A stretch of DNA of 64,000 nt, from NCBI RefSeq assembly GCF_945859685.1, contig NC_079148.1:122965621-123029620 (forward strand), given 5' to 3'. Below are positions 31,337 through 41,980 of the stretch, one piece after another (position 1 is the first letter of the stretch; each line of letters opens with the position of its first letter). Position numbers and translations under genes: made by a program. This DNA comes from Eupeodes corollae. Its lineage: Eukaryota > Arthropoda > Insecta > Diptera > Syrphidae. The notes below the pieces were generated by a model. That model worked only from the letters and a program-made list of their open reading frames with translations. It was not told the DNA's origin and searched no databases.

Positions 31337-34300
31337 AAAATAACAGAGTTATTAAATTCAACAGTTGTCTGTCATTAAAACAACAAAGTCTTATTTTTGT
31401 ATAAATTATTACTCTCACTGTGGTCATTCCAACAAAATATGCCTTCGCTAAAAAACGCAATATATTTCTTAATAAACTTTAACCATTACTTATAAATTGC
31501 TCCGGATTACCGTATTTCATCAAAGACAATGCTCTCCTTCATTTAACTAATTGAATTCCTTTGCCTTTTGAAAATAAAATAGGAATATACCTAAATACAC
31601 TCTAATACTTTCAAACCTACGCAACAATATTATAAACGCTTTCAAACAAAAATAAATAATCTGTCAAAGCCTAGGAAAAATGGTTGGAATAAAACAACTA
31701 ACCTAATTCCCAAATAAAACACTCAAAGGACATATACGAAATTGAATGGAGAAAAAGAAAAAACTGAAAAAAGTCTACAAAATACACTCCATAACATAGG
31801 TACACAAATCAACGCCTTAAAGAAGTTCTATATATACAAGTGAGATTTACCTACCTATATAGCTTCTGTTTTTGGAAGAGGCAGAGAAATACCAAACAAA
31901 GTTCTATAAGCCCAGACATTTCTAGTTTGTTGTATATATATGTGTATACCTACATTTATCATAAATACTTTTGGTATAGTATACCTATCGCTAGTCATAA
32001 GACTAACATACCTTCCAAACCTCTATAGATATTCTTATATTTGTACAACTCTGAACCTAATAATCATCAATCTTTTGGAAGAAAAATTGGCAAAAAATAA
32101 ACCGTACTATGCCCCATGCTGTGTAGAAAGTACAGACCAAAACCATTATCTACCACTCCCCCTCTAAGCAGGAATAAGCTTAAATAAAGGTTCATATCTA
32201 CTCCTACTATACCCACTAACCTAAACCTACCTACCAACCAAAAAAGAAACATTGAAAGAAATATAATTTATATAAGTCACATAAATTCCTTCAATTCCAC
32301 AGGACAAAAGGAAATTCTTTTGCTTTTCTGAGTATTTTTTTTCTTTTTTTTACTTTTTCTTATTTTGTTTGTGTCTTTGTTTGTTTCATTATCCGATTCG
32401 ACACACCAAACAAGGATCATATTATATAAAAGAAAAAATTAGCTTTAGACTAACTTGTATGAAGCATAAAGGAAGGTATGACCAACTCACCTTATGCTCT
32501 GCTCTTTGCCAATATCATGTTCTACACAAGCTCACTTTCCTTTATATGCGTCGTGTTCCGTTTTTTAGTTTAAATCCTTGAACATCAAATGCAGGTTAAG
32601 TTGCATGCATCCTTTTTATGTTTTTTTTTCTAAAGTATCGTTACTCGACCTTCACACGGTTTTTCGTAGAAAGGATACACATTGAATTAGCATAATCTAC
32701 TAATTGAAGCCTTTTTGCATGCCGTTAATACAAAGTTCTAATTCCAGGAGGAATTTTTCTTTATCAACAGACACACGAGAAAAATCAAGCCTTCGTTCGT
32801 TAGCTGGGGGGCCTTGAAATAATTCATGAGATGGAGATCTCTATACAACATAATATGCCATCAAAGGGATCGGTGGTGGGTGGTGTGTGCGAACTAATAT
32901 TCTATAGGTAGATACACGCAAAATTCCAATGCTTATTCACTCACATGTATACTCTTAGAAGGTGTTGTATAAACATACAAAAAGGACACAATTCTTCTAA
33001 TAGGCACACTATACCACTTTATCGCAATTGTCCTGCCAGCCAAACGTCCACGAAACTAACCCGAAACCGAAGAAGAAAAATTATTATGCTGGAGTAAGTT
33101 AAACCACATAAAATGCCAGCTTACTTTCTCACCGCTTGTGTATATCCTTACAAAAGGACACGGAACCAACACTCCCGACTACCGGAGCACAAAAACGACA
33201 AAGTGACTTTTTACGACGAAGCCACTCACTATACAGTAAAGACCTTATACGACAACGACAATGAATGCTACGACTATACGATGTCGACGACGACGGATAC
33301 GACAACAACGACGATGACGACGACAAGAACTAAAGGACGAAAAACTGTGACACAGATTTTGTTGTATTGTAAGAAGGATATCAGGCCAGGCAGGGCAGGA
33401 TATAATAGGAAGAGTGGGTTTGTGGGTTGGTTTTGTTAAATTTTTCCCAAAGGTATGCAATTATAGCTGCTTTCTTTTTTGGCCAACAAAAGGACCTCAC
33501 ACCGGAGCAAAAAAAAATATATATATATTTTAAGCCAGAAACTCGATGATGGAGAGAAAAAAATATCGAAACAATTCCAAGGACAAACAGGATAAAATAA
33601 ATATTTCAGCTATTCACAAGGATCAGCACTAAATTTCCCTTTTTTCTTTTTTTTTTCTTTGGTTATTGGTAGCAGCGTGTGGTAAGAATTTTTTTTTTGG
33701 ATCCTTATTGAAAAAATACTTTTTAAACTCTTTGCTAGAACTGGCCGGCCATAAGAACTCGCACCACAAGAGATCAGGTAAACTCTTCACCGCCGACGAC
33801 GAGGTTAAAATTAAAACGATATTTTAGCTATACTCAAGTCGCAAGTAAAGTTATCTACAGGCCACTTAATTATTATCAAAATTTTTGTGGTTGAGTTGGG
33901 GCAGAATATTCAAAGACTAATCTGACTTTTTGGTTGTTGGAAAAACATGCGACGCTAAAATAATACCGTCCGTCTGTTTAACGGTTACGAAATAGACTGA
34001 CTTTTGAACTCACCTTGCAGAGTAGTAGTAGACATTTTTGTTGGTTTCTTTTAGGGAGGGGTGGGTTTGCCTTTGCCAGTTTTGTATTGGGAACTGGGTT
34101 GTTTTGTCCTAGGTTATATTTTGGTGGTTATGTCAAAGTTTGTAGGTACTTGGTTGGGATAAATGTGTTAAAGCTTTTAAGGCATTTTGAGTGAAAACTT
34201 GAGTGTGTGGTGAATTTTTGATGGCGCATGATTTTGCTTCCGAGTGGAAGAGATGTTAAGGCAGACAGAGTAGTAGAGAGGAAAACATCGCCAGAGAATA

Positions 34301-34679
34301 AAAGATAGAATTTACTCTTAAGCCGCGAACTACCTGATCCGAAATTTGTGAGGAAATTTCTGCATATTCGAAACAGTTGGTGTATAGTAACTTCCTTGAA
34401 CTTGAGACGGTTGGTTGTGTCGCTGGTGGGGGTTTAATTAAGTCTTGTTTTTTTTTGATAATCAATTTTGTAAGGGTTACCGATAAAAGAAAAACACACA
34501 AATTACCCTCTTCGATACCAGTTACCCACTTTATTGAAATACGTCTGGAAAGATTGTTGCTTCTTTATGCAAATAATTCTATGAAATAATTTTAGTTTCT
34601 AAATAAAACAATAGTGTTTATTACAATGCGAGAATAAAACATTTACAACTGCTCAAATATTTTTTCAGACAGTAACGAA
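31337..34679. other. Mostly unique DNA, best candidate for host locus
   Basis: No transposon family of the window is recognised here. It is less monotonous than the E repeats. It includes a GAC-rich run at 33250-33335 (CGACGACGACGGATACGACA), which produces low-complexity threonine-rich or serine/arginine-rich open frames that I do not accept as genes. It also contains the candidate exon at 34014-34035 (separate entry). Other host exons may exist but cannot be proven from sequence alone. Confidence 0.45.
34014..34035 (-). CDS. Candidate first coding exon of a host gene (minus)
   Basis: On the minus strand a fly-like start context CAAAAATG is followed by six codons (MSTTTLQ) and then CAAG followed by GTGAGT, a near-consensus 5' splice site, at 34013. 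Without splicing the frame meets a stop ten codons later. The upstream sequence (34036-34120) is CA-rich and could be a 5' untranslated leader. No acceptor or downstream exon was identified, so this is a hint from two adjacent signals only. It may be chance. Confidence 0.25.
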
Positions 34680-35016
34680 TTAATACTGAAATAACAGTAC
34701 CCGTGGTTGATGGTTAGTGCGTTGGACTGTCATACCACAGGTAATGGGTTCAAACCCTGCCAGTGCCATCTAAAGGTTTTAGGTTTAAAGGTACTGCCTA
34801 TTGCGAGGAATTGACAAATCCTCCAAGAGTTATTCTTGTCATGTAAAGTGCTTTCTCAAATTAGCCGTTCTGAATCGGCTTTAACCTGAAGGTCCCCTCC
34901 ATTACTGATAATATTACTCACACACAGGAATGGTTGAGAGTTGTAAGTCACTAGGCCCTAGTTATCAACGGACTGTGTCGCCAAATAATTTATTTTATTT
35001 TTTAATACTGAAATAA
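34680..35016 (+). mobile_element. tRNA-derived SINE, copy 2
   Basis: A SINE with a 15-bp perfect target duplication TTAATACTGAAATAA (34680-34694 and 35002-35016). The head TTGATGGTTAGTGCGTTGG (A-box region) is followed by anticodon-loop-like ACTGTCATACC (GTC) and B-box-like GGGTTCAAACCC. The body has CAAATCCTCCAAGAGTTATT, and the 3' end reads CAACGGACTGTGTCGCCAAA plus an ATTTTATTTT tail. It lies at the 3' edge of reverse-strand LINE D2. Confidence 0.92.
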
Positions 35017-35413
35017 TCAAATTGGACCATTTTGATTAATAGACATATTCCCACAAAATGCATAATATCTTCACGAGTATTCAGATTAAACATACTACAT
35101 TGGTTTGGGAGATCTGGGCGGTGGGGTATACAGTTTAAGGGTAGTAACTCTCCTTGTGTTTTAAAAATGGTAGATATTTTATTAACACTCTCGTTATTTC
35201 CGAAATAACTTATCTTGCTGAGATCGTGCTCGAGCTTGGGATAATATATTCTGTATATTGAAGATTGTGCTTCTTCGATAAATGATTTGTGCATACTTTC
35301 ATCGAGAACTCTGATTTCATTTGATGAAAGTTAAACGCTTCTAGATTGAGCGGACATCTGGTCTTCTCAGCCAATTCCTTCCACTTTTCAAAACATGACG
35401 GTTTTTTTTTCAA
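34995..35413 (-). pseudogene. C-terminal region of LINE D2 with Cys/His motif
   Basis: Two overlapping minus-strand open stretches read KPSCFEKWKELAEKTRCPLN, FSMKVCTNHLSKKHNLQYTEY and, in another frame, EEAQSSIYRIYYPKLEHDLS, NRCSMFNLNTREDIMHFVGIC-type sequence (here NQCSMFNLNTREDIMHFVGIC). The last part has the spacing of a C-terminal CCHC-like zinc motif in which the second cysteine has become phenylalanine. A frameshift joins the two stretches. The last codons before 35017 come from the SINE target duplication. Confidence 0.65.
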
Positions 35414-35842
35414 AGGGACAGGTTGCTACTGTTTTAGGAAGCCGAGATACATTCATGTTAAGCACTTTAAGGATGTAGTTGAAATGTAGTTTCAGTGTTG
35501 TGATGTATATTGGTGGAAGTCCAGTTTCAATATGTACATATAAGTGGGCGGGTGTAGTACTCGTTTGAGAAAAAATAGCATGTAAGCAGTTGTTCGACAG
35601 TCTCATATTGAAGGCATCCCCAAACCTGGGCTGTATACAACATAATTGATCGATCAGTAGCCTTAAATATCTGGTATTTTGCACGTAGACCAATATTTGT
35701 ATTTTTCATGCAGCTGAACCAAGTAGATTTGATAGCATTTTAGTTTTTCTCCTAAATGAAACTTCATGCTATTTTGTGGCGTCATTATCAAAGAAAGGTA
35801 TTTGTAGTTGTCTACTATTTCTACAGGAACCCCATCAAGTTT

Positions 35843-36397
35843 CTAATTAAAATTAACACTCCGAAGTCCCTTAATACTACCAAACACCATTATCTGAGAT
35901 TTTGCACGATTTACAATCAGGTTCCATCTTTTGCAGTACTCTTCTAATTTGGTAATTGTCATCTGAAGTTTTATGGGATTGTCGGCTAACATCACAATGT
36001 CATCAGCGTACAACAGGACTTTGATTAGACTGCCTCGTATATAACCCACCTTTTAAATAACAAACTATATCATCAAGGAAGAGGGAGAACAGTAGTGTGC
36101 TCAAAAAACATCCATGTCTCAATCCCATAGGAGTCAAAAAACTTTTCGACATCGAGGTCCCGTCCCAAACTTTTGCTGAGCAATTTGTATAATTTTTTTT
36201 AGTGTTTTCCACATTTTAAATCGTAGACCAAATACCGATAGTTTATAAAACATTAAATCTCTATCAACACTGTCAAATGCGAATTTAAAGTCTTTAAAAT
36301 TAGCATACACTTTTTTACTCTGAGTGCGTTTGATATCGACAATAGTACTTAGTGTAAAAATTTGAATATCCTTGACGAAAGCCAGCTCGAAATTCAC
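35843..36397 (-). pseudogene. RT palm of LINE D2 (YADD)
   Basis: Three minus-strand frames carry consecutive RT blocks: KVYANFKDFKFAFDSVDRDL (motif A), LRHGCFLSTLLFSLFLDDIV (motif B region, with LRQGC-type text changed to LRHGC) and KVLLYADDIVMLADNPIKLQ (YADD box), followed by CKRWNLIVNRAKSQIMVFGS. The catalytic aspartates are intact, but two frameshifts separate the blocks. Compare the YDDD in D1. Confidence 0.85.
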
Positions 36398-36475
36398 TTA
36401 GTATCTGATGGTACTCAACCCAATACAAAATACTTCCAAATATCTTGCGGATTGTATTAAGTATAGTAAATCCCT

Positions 36476-37021
36476 CTAGTTTTTAACCACATTTTGGTTT
36501 CCTTTTTTTGAAAACTGGAAGAATAACAGATGATTCAAAGCATTGAGGGATATAATCATTTTCATACAATTCATTGAGCTGATGTAAAAGACAATTGGCA
36601 AAATCGTCAGAACAATACTTATAAAATTTGGAGGGATTTGATCTTCTCCAGGCGTTTTGGCTTCCTTCATTTCAACTAGTACTGCTTTGAGTTCTGTAAT
36701 TGTGAAAGGCTGGTCCATTTTTTGATCGTTGATGTAATTGACGCAGTACTGAAAAGGTAGAGCTGACTTCTTTACATTTAAAATGGATTGAAAAAGTATT
36801 TTTAAATTCGATGTGGGTATGATTATACCAATCCTAAGCTTTGAACAATTTAAAATACGAACTGCTTTCCAAAACGAACTTTTGCAATTGTTTCTCCATA
36901 ATAGTCTGGGGCATAAGAGTTCATTGGTATCTAGCGAATGATTCACTTTGGACATATTCAAAGTATCAGAGTACTTGTACAATGAAATAAAACATTTGAC
37001 GAGTTGTTTTAAACTTAACAT
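36476..37021 (-). pseudogene. RT fingers of LINE D2
   Basis: A 181-codon minus-strand open stretch: LLCPRLLWRNNCKSSFWKAVR, MDQPFTITELKAVLVEMKEAKTPGEDQIPPNFIS, and FQFSKKGNQNVVKN at the end. It corresponds to the linker and first RT finger motifs (the DGIPxEF-type block reads EDQIPPNF, and the HKKGN block reads SKKGN). It ends with a stop before the NYRGIS-type block. Confidence 0.75.
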
Positions 37022-37024
37022 TTC

Positions 37025-37870
37025 GATTTTTCGAATTGAAAATTTTGATATTGCTTGACGTTTAATGTCAATTGAATCTAAATCAAAGAGTTCTAGAGAC
37101 TAAAAGTTAATACAAAACTGATTTTCGATATGAATATCTTGGCAGCAATTCAACATATGGATCATATTCATAGATGTTTGCTAAACTCTTGCTAAGTTGT
37201 TACTAAACAAGCCCAGAGCTTAGGCTATTTATAAATAAATTTTAACCTAAGTTTAGAGCCAAACCTGTAGTTTAACTATACACATGGAAAATGCAATGTT
37301 TAAGTAGTTATTATCACAGCCTAATGTCAAATTTTATTTTTGTTTCTGAATTGAAAAGGTGAATCATATCAAATAATTTTGTTTTACTTACGTTTTTCCT
37401 CATCCAATTTGAGGAATGACAGAACAAAATAACGAGTTTGACAATATTTGTTTGCTTTGACCTGTCATTTGAAGTATAGTTATAGTAGGATAAAACATTA
37501 AACTGGGGTTTTACTAAACACATCGTGAACATTGCCTATGAATAAAAGCTATGTTTATTTAATCAACAAGGCTTAAACTATAGATCAAGAAATCACGACT
37601 TTAGAATTTATCTTGAGAAAAACATTGTTTTGTATGTTCTTGAAAATATTATTGCTGACTTTGAGTTAAATTTAATTGGCAACTTTTTTTTTACAAAACA
37701 AGAAAAATTAAATACAAAAAAGTGATAACAAATGCCTTTCGACTCAATTATTGTGAAACATAGAAAGATGTTAACTTGAAATTTTGTATCTGACAAGAAA
37801 AGATATTATTGATATTTTTTTAAAGCTTAAGAAAAATCGACAAACGGCCATTGAGATGAAGTTAGCAAAG
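37025..37870 (+). repeat. Repeat family E, diverged copy (forward)
   Basis: It starts with AATTGAAAATTTTGATATTG and GACGTTTAATGTCAATTG, a head region without its palindrome. Unit-like blocks occur near 37105-37135 and 37600-37800, and it ends with a tail-like AAGCTTAAGAAAAATCGACA near 37840. The central 37140-37590 stretch is not recognisable and may be unrelated. Confidence 0.5.
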
Positions 37871-37904
37871 TTGTACTCATCCAAACTTTTTTATTTACGA
37901 AATA

Positions 37905-38085
37905 TTTGAACTATATGGCATTTAAAATTTCGAACCTGAGATTTTCATCAAACATGTAATTACGTTGGTAGAGAATTGGAAAAAGTGGGTCCCCTGATTT
38001 CGTTCGACTTTCTGTCTGTTTGCCCGTCTGTTTGTTCTTGCCGCTTAAACCCAAACCATCTTGTCGAATGACTTCATGTTAAAGG
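37905..38085. repeat. Short repeat F, copy 1
   Basis: It shares with 58395-58590 an ordered set of blocks: AAAATTTCGAACCTGAGATT, CATCAAACATG, TTACGTTGGTAGA, GTGGGTCCCCTGATTTCG, a CTGTCTGTTTGCCCGTCTG run and AAACC(C)AAACCAT. The boundaries are approximate. No coding content. The nature of the repeat is unknown. Confidence 0.6.
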
Positions 38086-38097
38086 TTTTAAGCCAAT

Positions 38098-39596
38098 TCA
38101 CGTTATTGTAATCGGTCCGATTTATCAAATTGAAAATTTTGACATTTCCCGACGTTTCAAGGTCCCTAGAGTCGAAATTAATGATGTTTAGAGAGATATC
38201 TGTGCGTGCGTGTGTAAGTCCGTACGTTCGCGAAGTTTCTTTCGTCATACATAGCTCAAGAACAAGTAGATATATCGACTTCAAATAAATTTTGTTATAC
38301 AGATAATAATGCAAAAAGATGCAGAAAAGGCTCTCAAAAAAAATGAGTGGGGAGTTTTTTTTCCACAACAATTTGAAAGAAAGGTGAAAATTTTGGTTAA
38401 CACTTAATATCGCACGAACCAATAACGCTAGAGACTTTAGTCAAATTTTATATTATATTATATATTATTATATTATTATGTATAAAACTTTTGGAAAAAA
38501 TTCCAACTAACGATTTTTTTTTATAAATTGAAAAAAGTAAACAAAATTTGCCGCCTTGATTATTTTACGAACAAAAAATGATTTAAGCTCCATAACAATG
38601 TTATGCAACGAAAAATAACGTTTTCAACGTCAAGTTTTTTACAAAACATTAAAAATTTAATTGACAGTTTTTTTTACCAAAAATAAAAACCTTGAAAAAA
38701 ATTAACAAAAGTTGGTTAAAATTGTTTTTCAACGTAAATACTAAAACTGAAAAATAATTATCAAACGTTGGTATTGATTTTCGACTTAAAAATCTTTTCA
38801 AAACTTTAAGATATTGATTTCAGACTAATGTAAGCTTTTAAGAAATATTGTTGTCAACATTCAGTAAGATTTTGAGAGAAATCTTTTTGACAGTTTATTT
38901 ACAAAAAATAAAAACCTAAACAAATTAACAAAGTTGTGTAAAAATTTATTTCCGACTAAAACCTTTTCAAAAATTTGAGATTATGCCTTCAAACTAATTT
39001 TGTCTTAAAAGAAATATTGTTTTTAACATTTGTTAATATTTTGGAAGAATATCTTTTCAAAAACTTGAAATTTGGGCTTCGAACTTATCTTATAAGAAAT
39101 ACTGTTTTCAACATTCTGAAAAATGTTGAGAAAAATCGAATTAACCGTTTTCTTACAAAATATAAAAAATCTAAAATAAAAATTAATAAAAGTTGGTAAA
39201 AATTGATTTTCGACTCCAATATCTTTTCAAAACTTTGAAATATTTGCTTCAAACTAATTTTATCTTATAAGAAATGTTGTTGACAGTTTTTTACAAAAAA
39301 ACAAAACTCTAAAAAAACAATACTAAAACTTGGTAATATTTTACTTTCGACTCAAATAGCTTTTTAAAAATTAAAAATATTGGCTTCAAACTTATTTTAT
39401 TTCACAGAAAATATTGTTTTCAATATTCAGTAATTTTTATATAAAAATCCAACAGTCCGTTTTTTAATAAAAAATAAAATCTACAAAAAATAGTACGCCA
39501 ATTTGGTAAAAATTGATACGAGTACATATAGACAAACTTTTAAGCACTTTTAAGTCTTGCTTAAAAGTCAGTGTGGGTCGCATCCCAGTTTTTTTT
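38098..39596 (+). repeat. Repeat family E copy (forward) with rearranged tail
   Basis: The head lacks its palindrome but has TTATTGTAATCGGTCCGATT, the GTGCGTGCGTGTGTAAGTC block and long unit arrays. At the tail the usual sequence between AAACTTTTAAGCA and CAGTGTGGGTCGCATCCCAG is replaced by CTTTTAAGTCTTGCTTAAAA, so that TTTTAAGCA is followed by an inverted copy of itself. Confidence 0.8.
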
Positions 39597-40374
39597 ACTA
39601 GAAATCTGGTTTCCTGCTAAAATTCGTGACAGAAAATTTTCTGGTTAATGTTACCAGCGTCCTGGTAGAAAGTATTTTTTTCCTGGTAAAATGAAGATTA
39701 TCAGGAATCTTGTAAATAGAACCAGGAATTTTATTGTCTAGTATATATTTTCCTCTTAGATAAAAATCAAATTTTAGTACAGTATACCAATCAAGCCCTT
39801 CCCACCAAATAAGCGTAATCTACATGGCGCTACCGATAGTTTAGTTTAGAGAAAAACCTTTATCCCTTTTTTCTTGGACATACTAGAGACGATGTTGATG
39901 TGAATGTTTTCTTTAGGAATACTACCGAATCGAGTATATCTTATGCGTTTTTTTAGTAAGAAGAATACAATTAAATATGTATATGCTATACATAATTAAT
40001 AGTTCCATAAGTAGCTTACCATAATTTGGCGGGAAAAGCTTAATATTCTACCAGAATTCAGCAACAATTTGAGCAAAAGTAAACCCCGGTATATTCTACC
40101 AGAATTCTGATACATTTTTACCAGGACAAAAATATTCTGGTATATTCTTCCAGAATTCTGGTACATTTTTACCAGGAAAAAAATTCGGTTATATTTTAAA
40201 AGAATTCTAGTACATTTTTACCAGAAAAAAAATACCTGATTTATTTTACCAGAATTGTGGCAAATTTTTACCAGGAAAAAAATAATCTTGGTATATTCTA
40301 CCAGGATTCTGGTACATTTTTACACGGAAACAAAATATTAATGGTTTATTTAACCAGAATTGTGGTACATTTTT
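39597..40374 (+). repeat. Minisatellite H (about 51-bp period), left part
   Basis: From about 40089 the phrase GGTATATTCTACCAGAATTC plus ACATTTTTACCAGGA recurs at 48-53 bp spacing (starts near 40089, 40139, 40187, 40238, 40290, 40343). Upstream, 39600-40088, looser CCTGGTA and TACCAGG pieces occur without a regular period. TACCAGG/CCTGGTA are reverse complements, so units can pair. It is split by a SINE; the remainder is at 40710-40910. Confidence 0.85.
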
Positions 40375-40718
40375 TTTTTTATTTGTATAGGAAAAATTAG
40401 GTTTTCCTTCGGCTTTTTTGGGTGGTGCAACAGTCCGTTGAGAACTAGATCCTAGTGACTTACAGCTCTCAACAATTAATGTGTGCGAGTAATGTTGCCA
40501 GGAACGAAGGGGACCTACAGTTTATATGCCGAATCCGAACGGCTAATTTTGAGAAAGCACCTTTTCATAAGAAGAGTTACTCATGGAGAATTTGTCAATT
40601 CTTCGCAAGAGGCAGTACCCGTTAAAAGACTTTAGATGGCATAGGCAGTGATCGAACCCACGACTTCTGGCATGAAAGTCCAACGCACTAACCATCATGC
40701 CACTGGAATTACATTTTT
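40366..40718 (-). mobile_element. tRNA-derived SINE, copy 3 (inside minisatellite)
   Basis: Reverse-strand SINE bounded by a 9-bp target duplication TACATTTTT (40366-40374 and 40710-40718). Read on the minus strand: GGCATGATGGTTAGTGCGTT (A-box region), ACTTTCATGCC (anticodon-loop region), GGGTTCGATCAC (B-box), the shared body, and ACGGACTGTTGCACCACCCA. An extra ~45 bp lies between the usual 3' end and the target repeat (40375-40420). Confidence 0.9.
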
Positions 40719-40910
40719 ACCAGGACAAAAAAATACTCCTGGTATATTCTACATACCAGAATTATGTTACATTTTTACCAGGAAAAATAATTCTCTATAT
40801 TTTACCTGGTGTATTTACCAGGAATTCTTCGAAAAACTCCTGGTAGGAATCTAAAAACCACTTTTTTAGATAAATTTCGCGGGAAATCTGTACCAGTTTT
40901 TTTTTTGTGA
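40710..40910 (+). repeat. Minisatellite H, right part
   Basis: It continues the unit pattern after the SINE: ACATTTTTACCAGGACAAAA, GGTATATTCTACATACCAGA, ACATTTTTACCAGGAAAAAT, then degenerate CCTGGTGTATTTACCAGGAA and CTCCTGGTAGGAATC pieces. The array fades out by about 40910. Confidence 0.8.
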
Positions 40911-41980
40911 GTGTGCAGTTCGACAAAACTTAAATATTTTTGAAGCTTTTTAGAAAATGTACCATAATATTATAGAAAATTAAATTATCTGTAAAATTTT
41001 TGATTCGTTGCTATTTCTTAAAAGTTGTGTTGCATAGAAATTGAAAATCTTAAAATTTTCTTAATTTGTTTTGATGTTTTAATTTTCTACAAAATATTGA
41101 AATTTTGTATGTTTGCTCTAAAAGTCGTGTTACTGCTATCAACACAACATCACTTATGTTATTGGTTTTAATCTTTAATTCACATTTTTATGAATTATTG
41201 ACATTAGTTCCACTACAACGCATTTTCCGTCTTAATTTAGATACCAAAATCAAATCAAACTAATGTACTTAAAACATACTAAACAATAAACTAATAATTA
41301 AAGGGTATTAAATGGTTTTCTTGTTGATTAAATTAATTATTTTGTCATTACAAACACTTTAAGTACAACCATCAATACATTACCACCACCTGAAACCAAA
41401 GTTCAATGAAGTTTATCATTAAGAAACTATACTACAGCCCATGTCAATAGTTTTGTTAATTAATTCAACAATTCATTAATTATTAGAAATTTGTTCTAAT
41501 TGCCATTAATATAATTTCCAATACATACCTAAATATATATCATTCATCGTCAAGTAGACTATTTTTCCCCATCCCCATTAAATTCCTTATAATAGAGGGT
41601 CCTGTGAAGTTTTGGTGTGGTCAGCCACAAAATAACGTTCAACAAACCCTCAATAGTATATTATTAACATTAAAATAAATATACTCTTGTATAAATACCA
41701 ATATGTATGTATAAACAAGATTAGAGAGTGTTTTTTGAGGAAAAAACAAAAACAAGGAAAAAAAGGAAACTAATCAATATAAGATTATGAGCCAATGAAA
41801 CTGAAATTCACTGTGATTTTTCCACATTGTGATGTTAAAGTCAAGTTGTAATTCTTGTGGATTATACACTTAGACAAAAATATGGAATTTTCTTGTGGAT
41901 TAGTTAATTCAACATTTACCTTAATAGATAGATGAATTAAAAATTAATTTTTAGTCGAACAAAAGAACAAACATAATTGT
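40911..41980. other. AT-rich stretch, no gene recognised
   Basis: Nothing of the recognised repeat families is seen here. Open frames are very short. Confidence 0.5.

Larger units (their letters stand above)
35017..37024 (-). mobile_element. LINE family D, copy 2 (reverse, broken)
   Basis: A 5'-truncated non-LTR retrotransposon on the minus strand. From high to low coordinate: RT fingers (37021-36476), palm motif A (near 36280), motif B and YADD (36130-35980), thumb and C-terminal region (35950-35020). It is related to D1 but well diverged. The 5' end stops at a piece of repeat E (from about 37025). Stops and shifts separate the blocks. Confidence 0.85.

Noticed and set aside
33113..33439. 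108-codon plus-strand frame and overlapping minus-strand serine/arginine-rich frames
   Set aside because: They arise from a GAC-type simple repeat; low complexity in every frame and no domain.
38045..38422. 125-codon minus-strand open frame
   Set aside because: It is the inverted head of a repeat E copy; length alone is not evidence in such AT-rich repeats.
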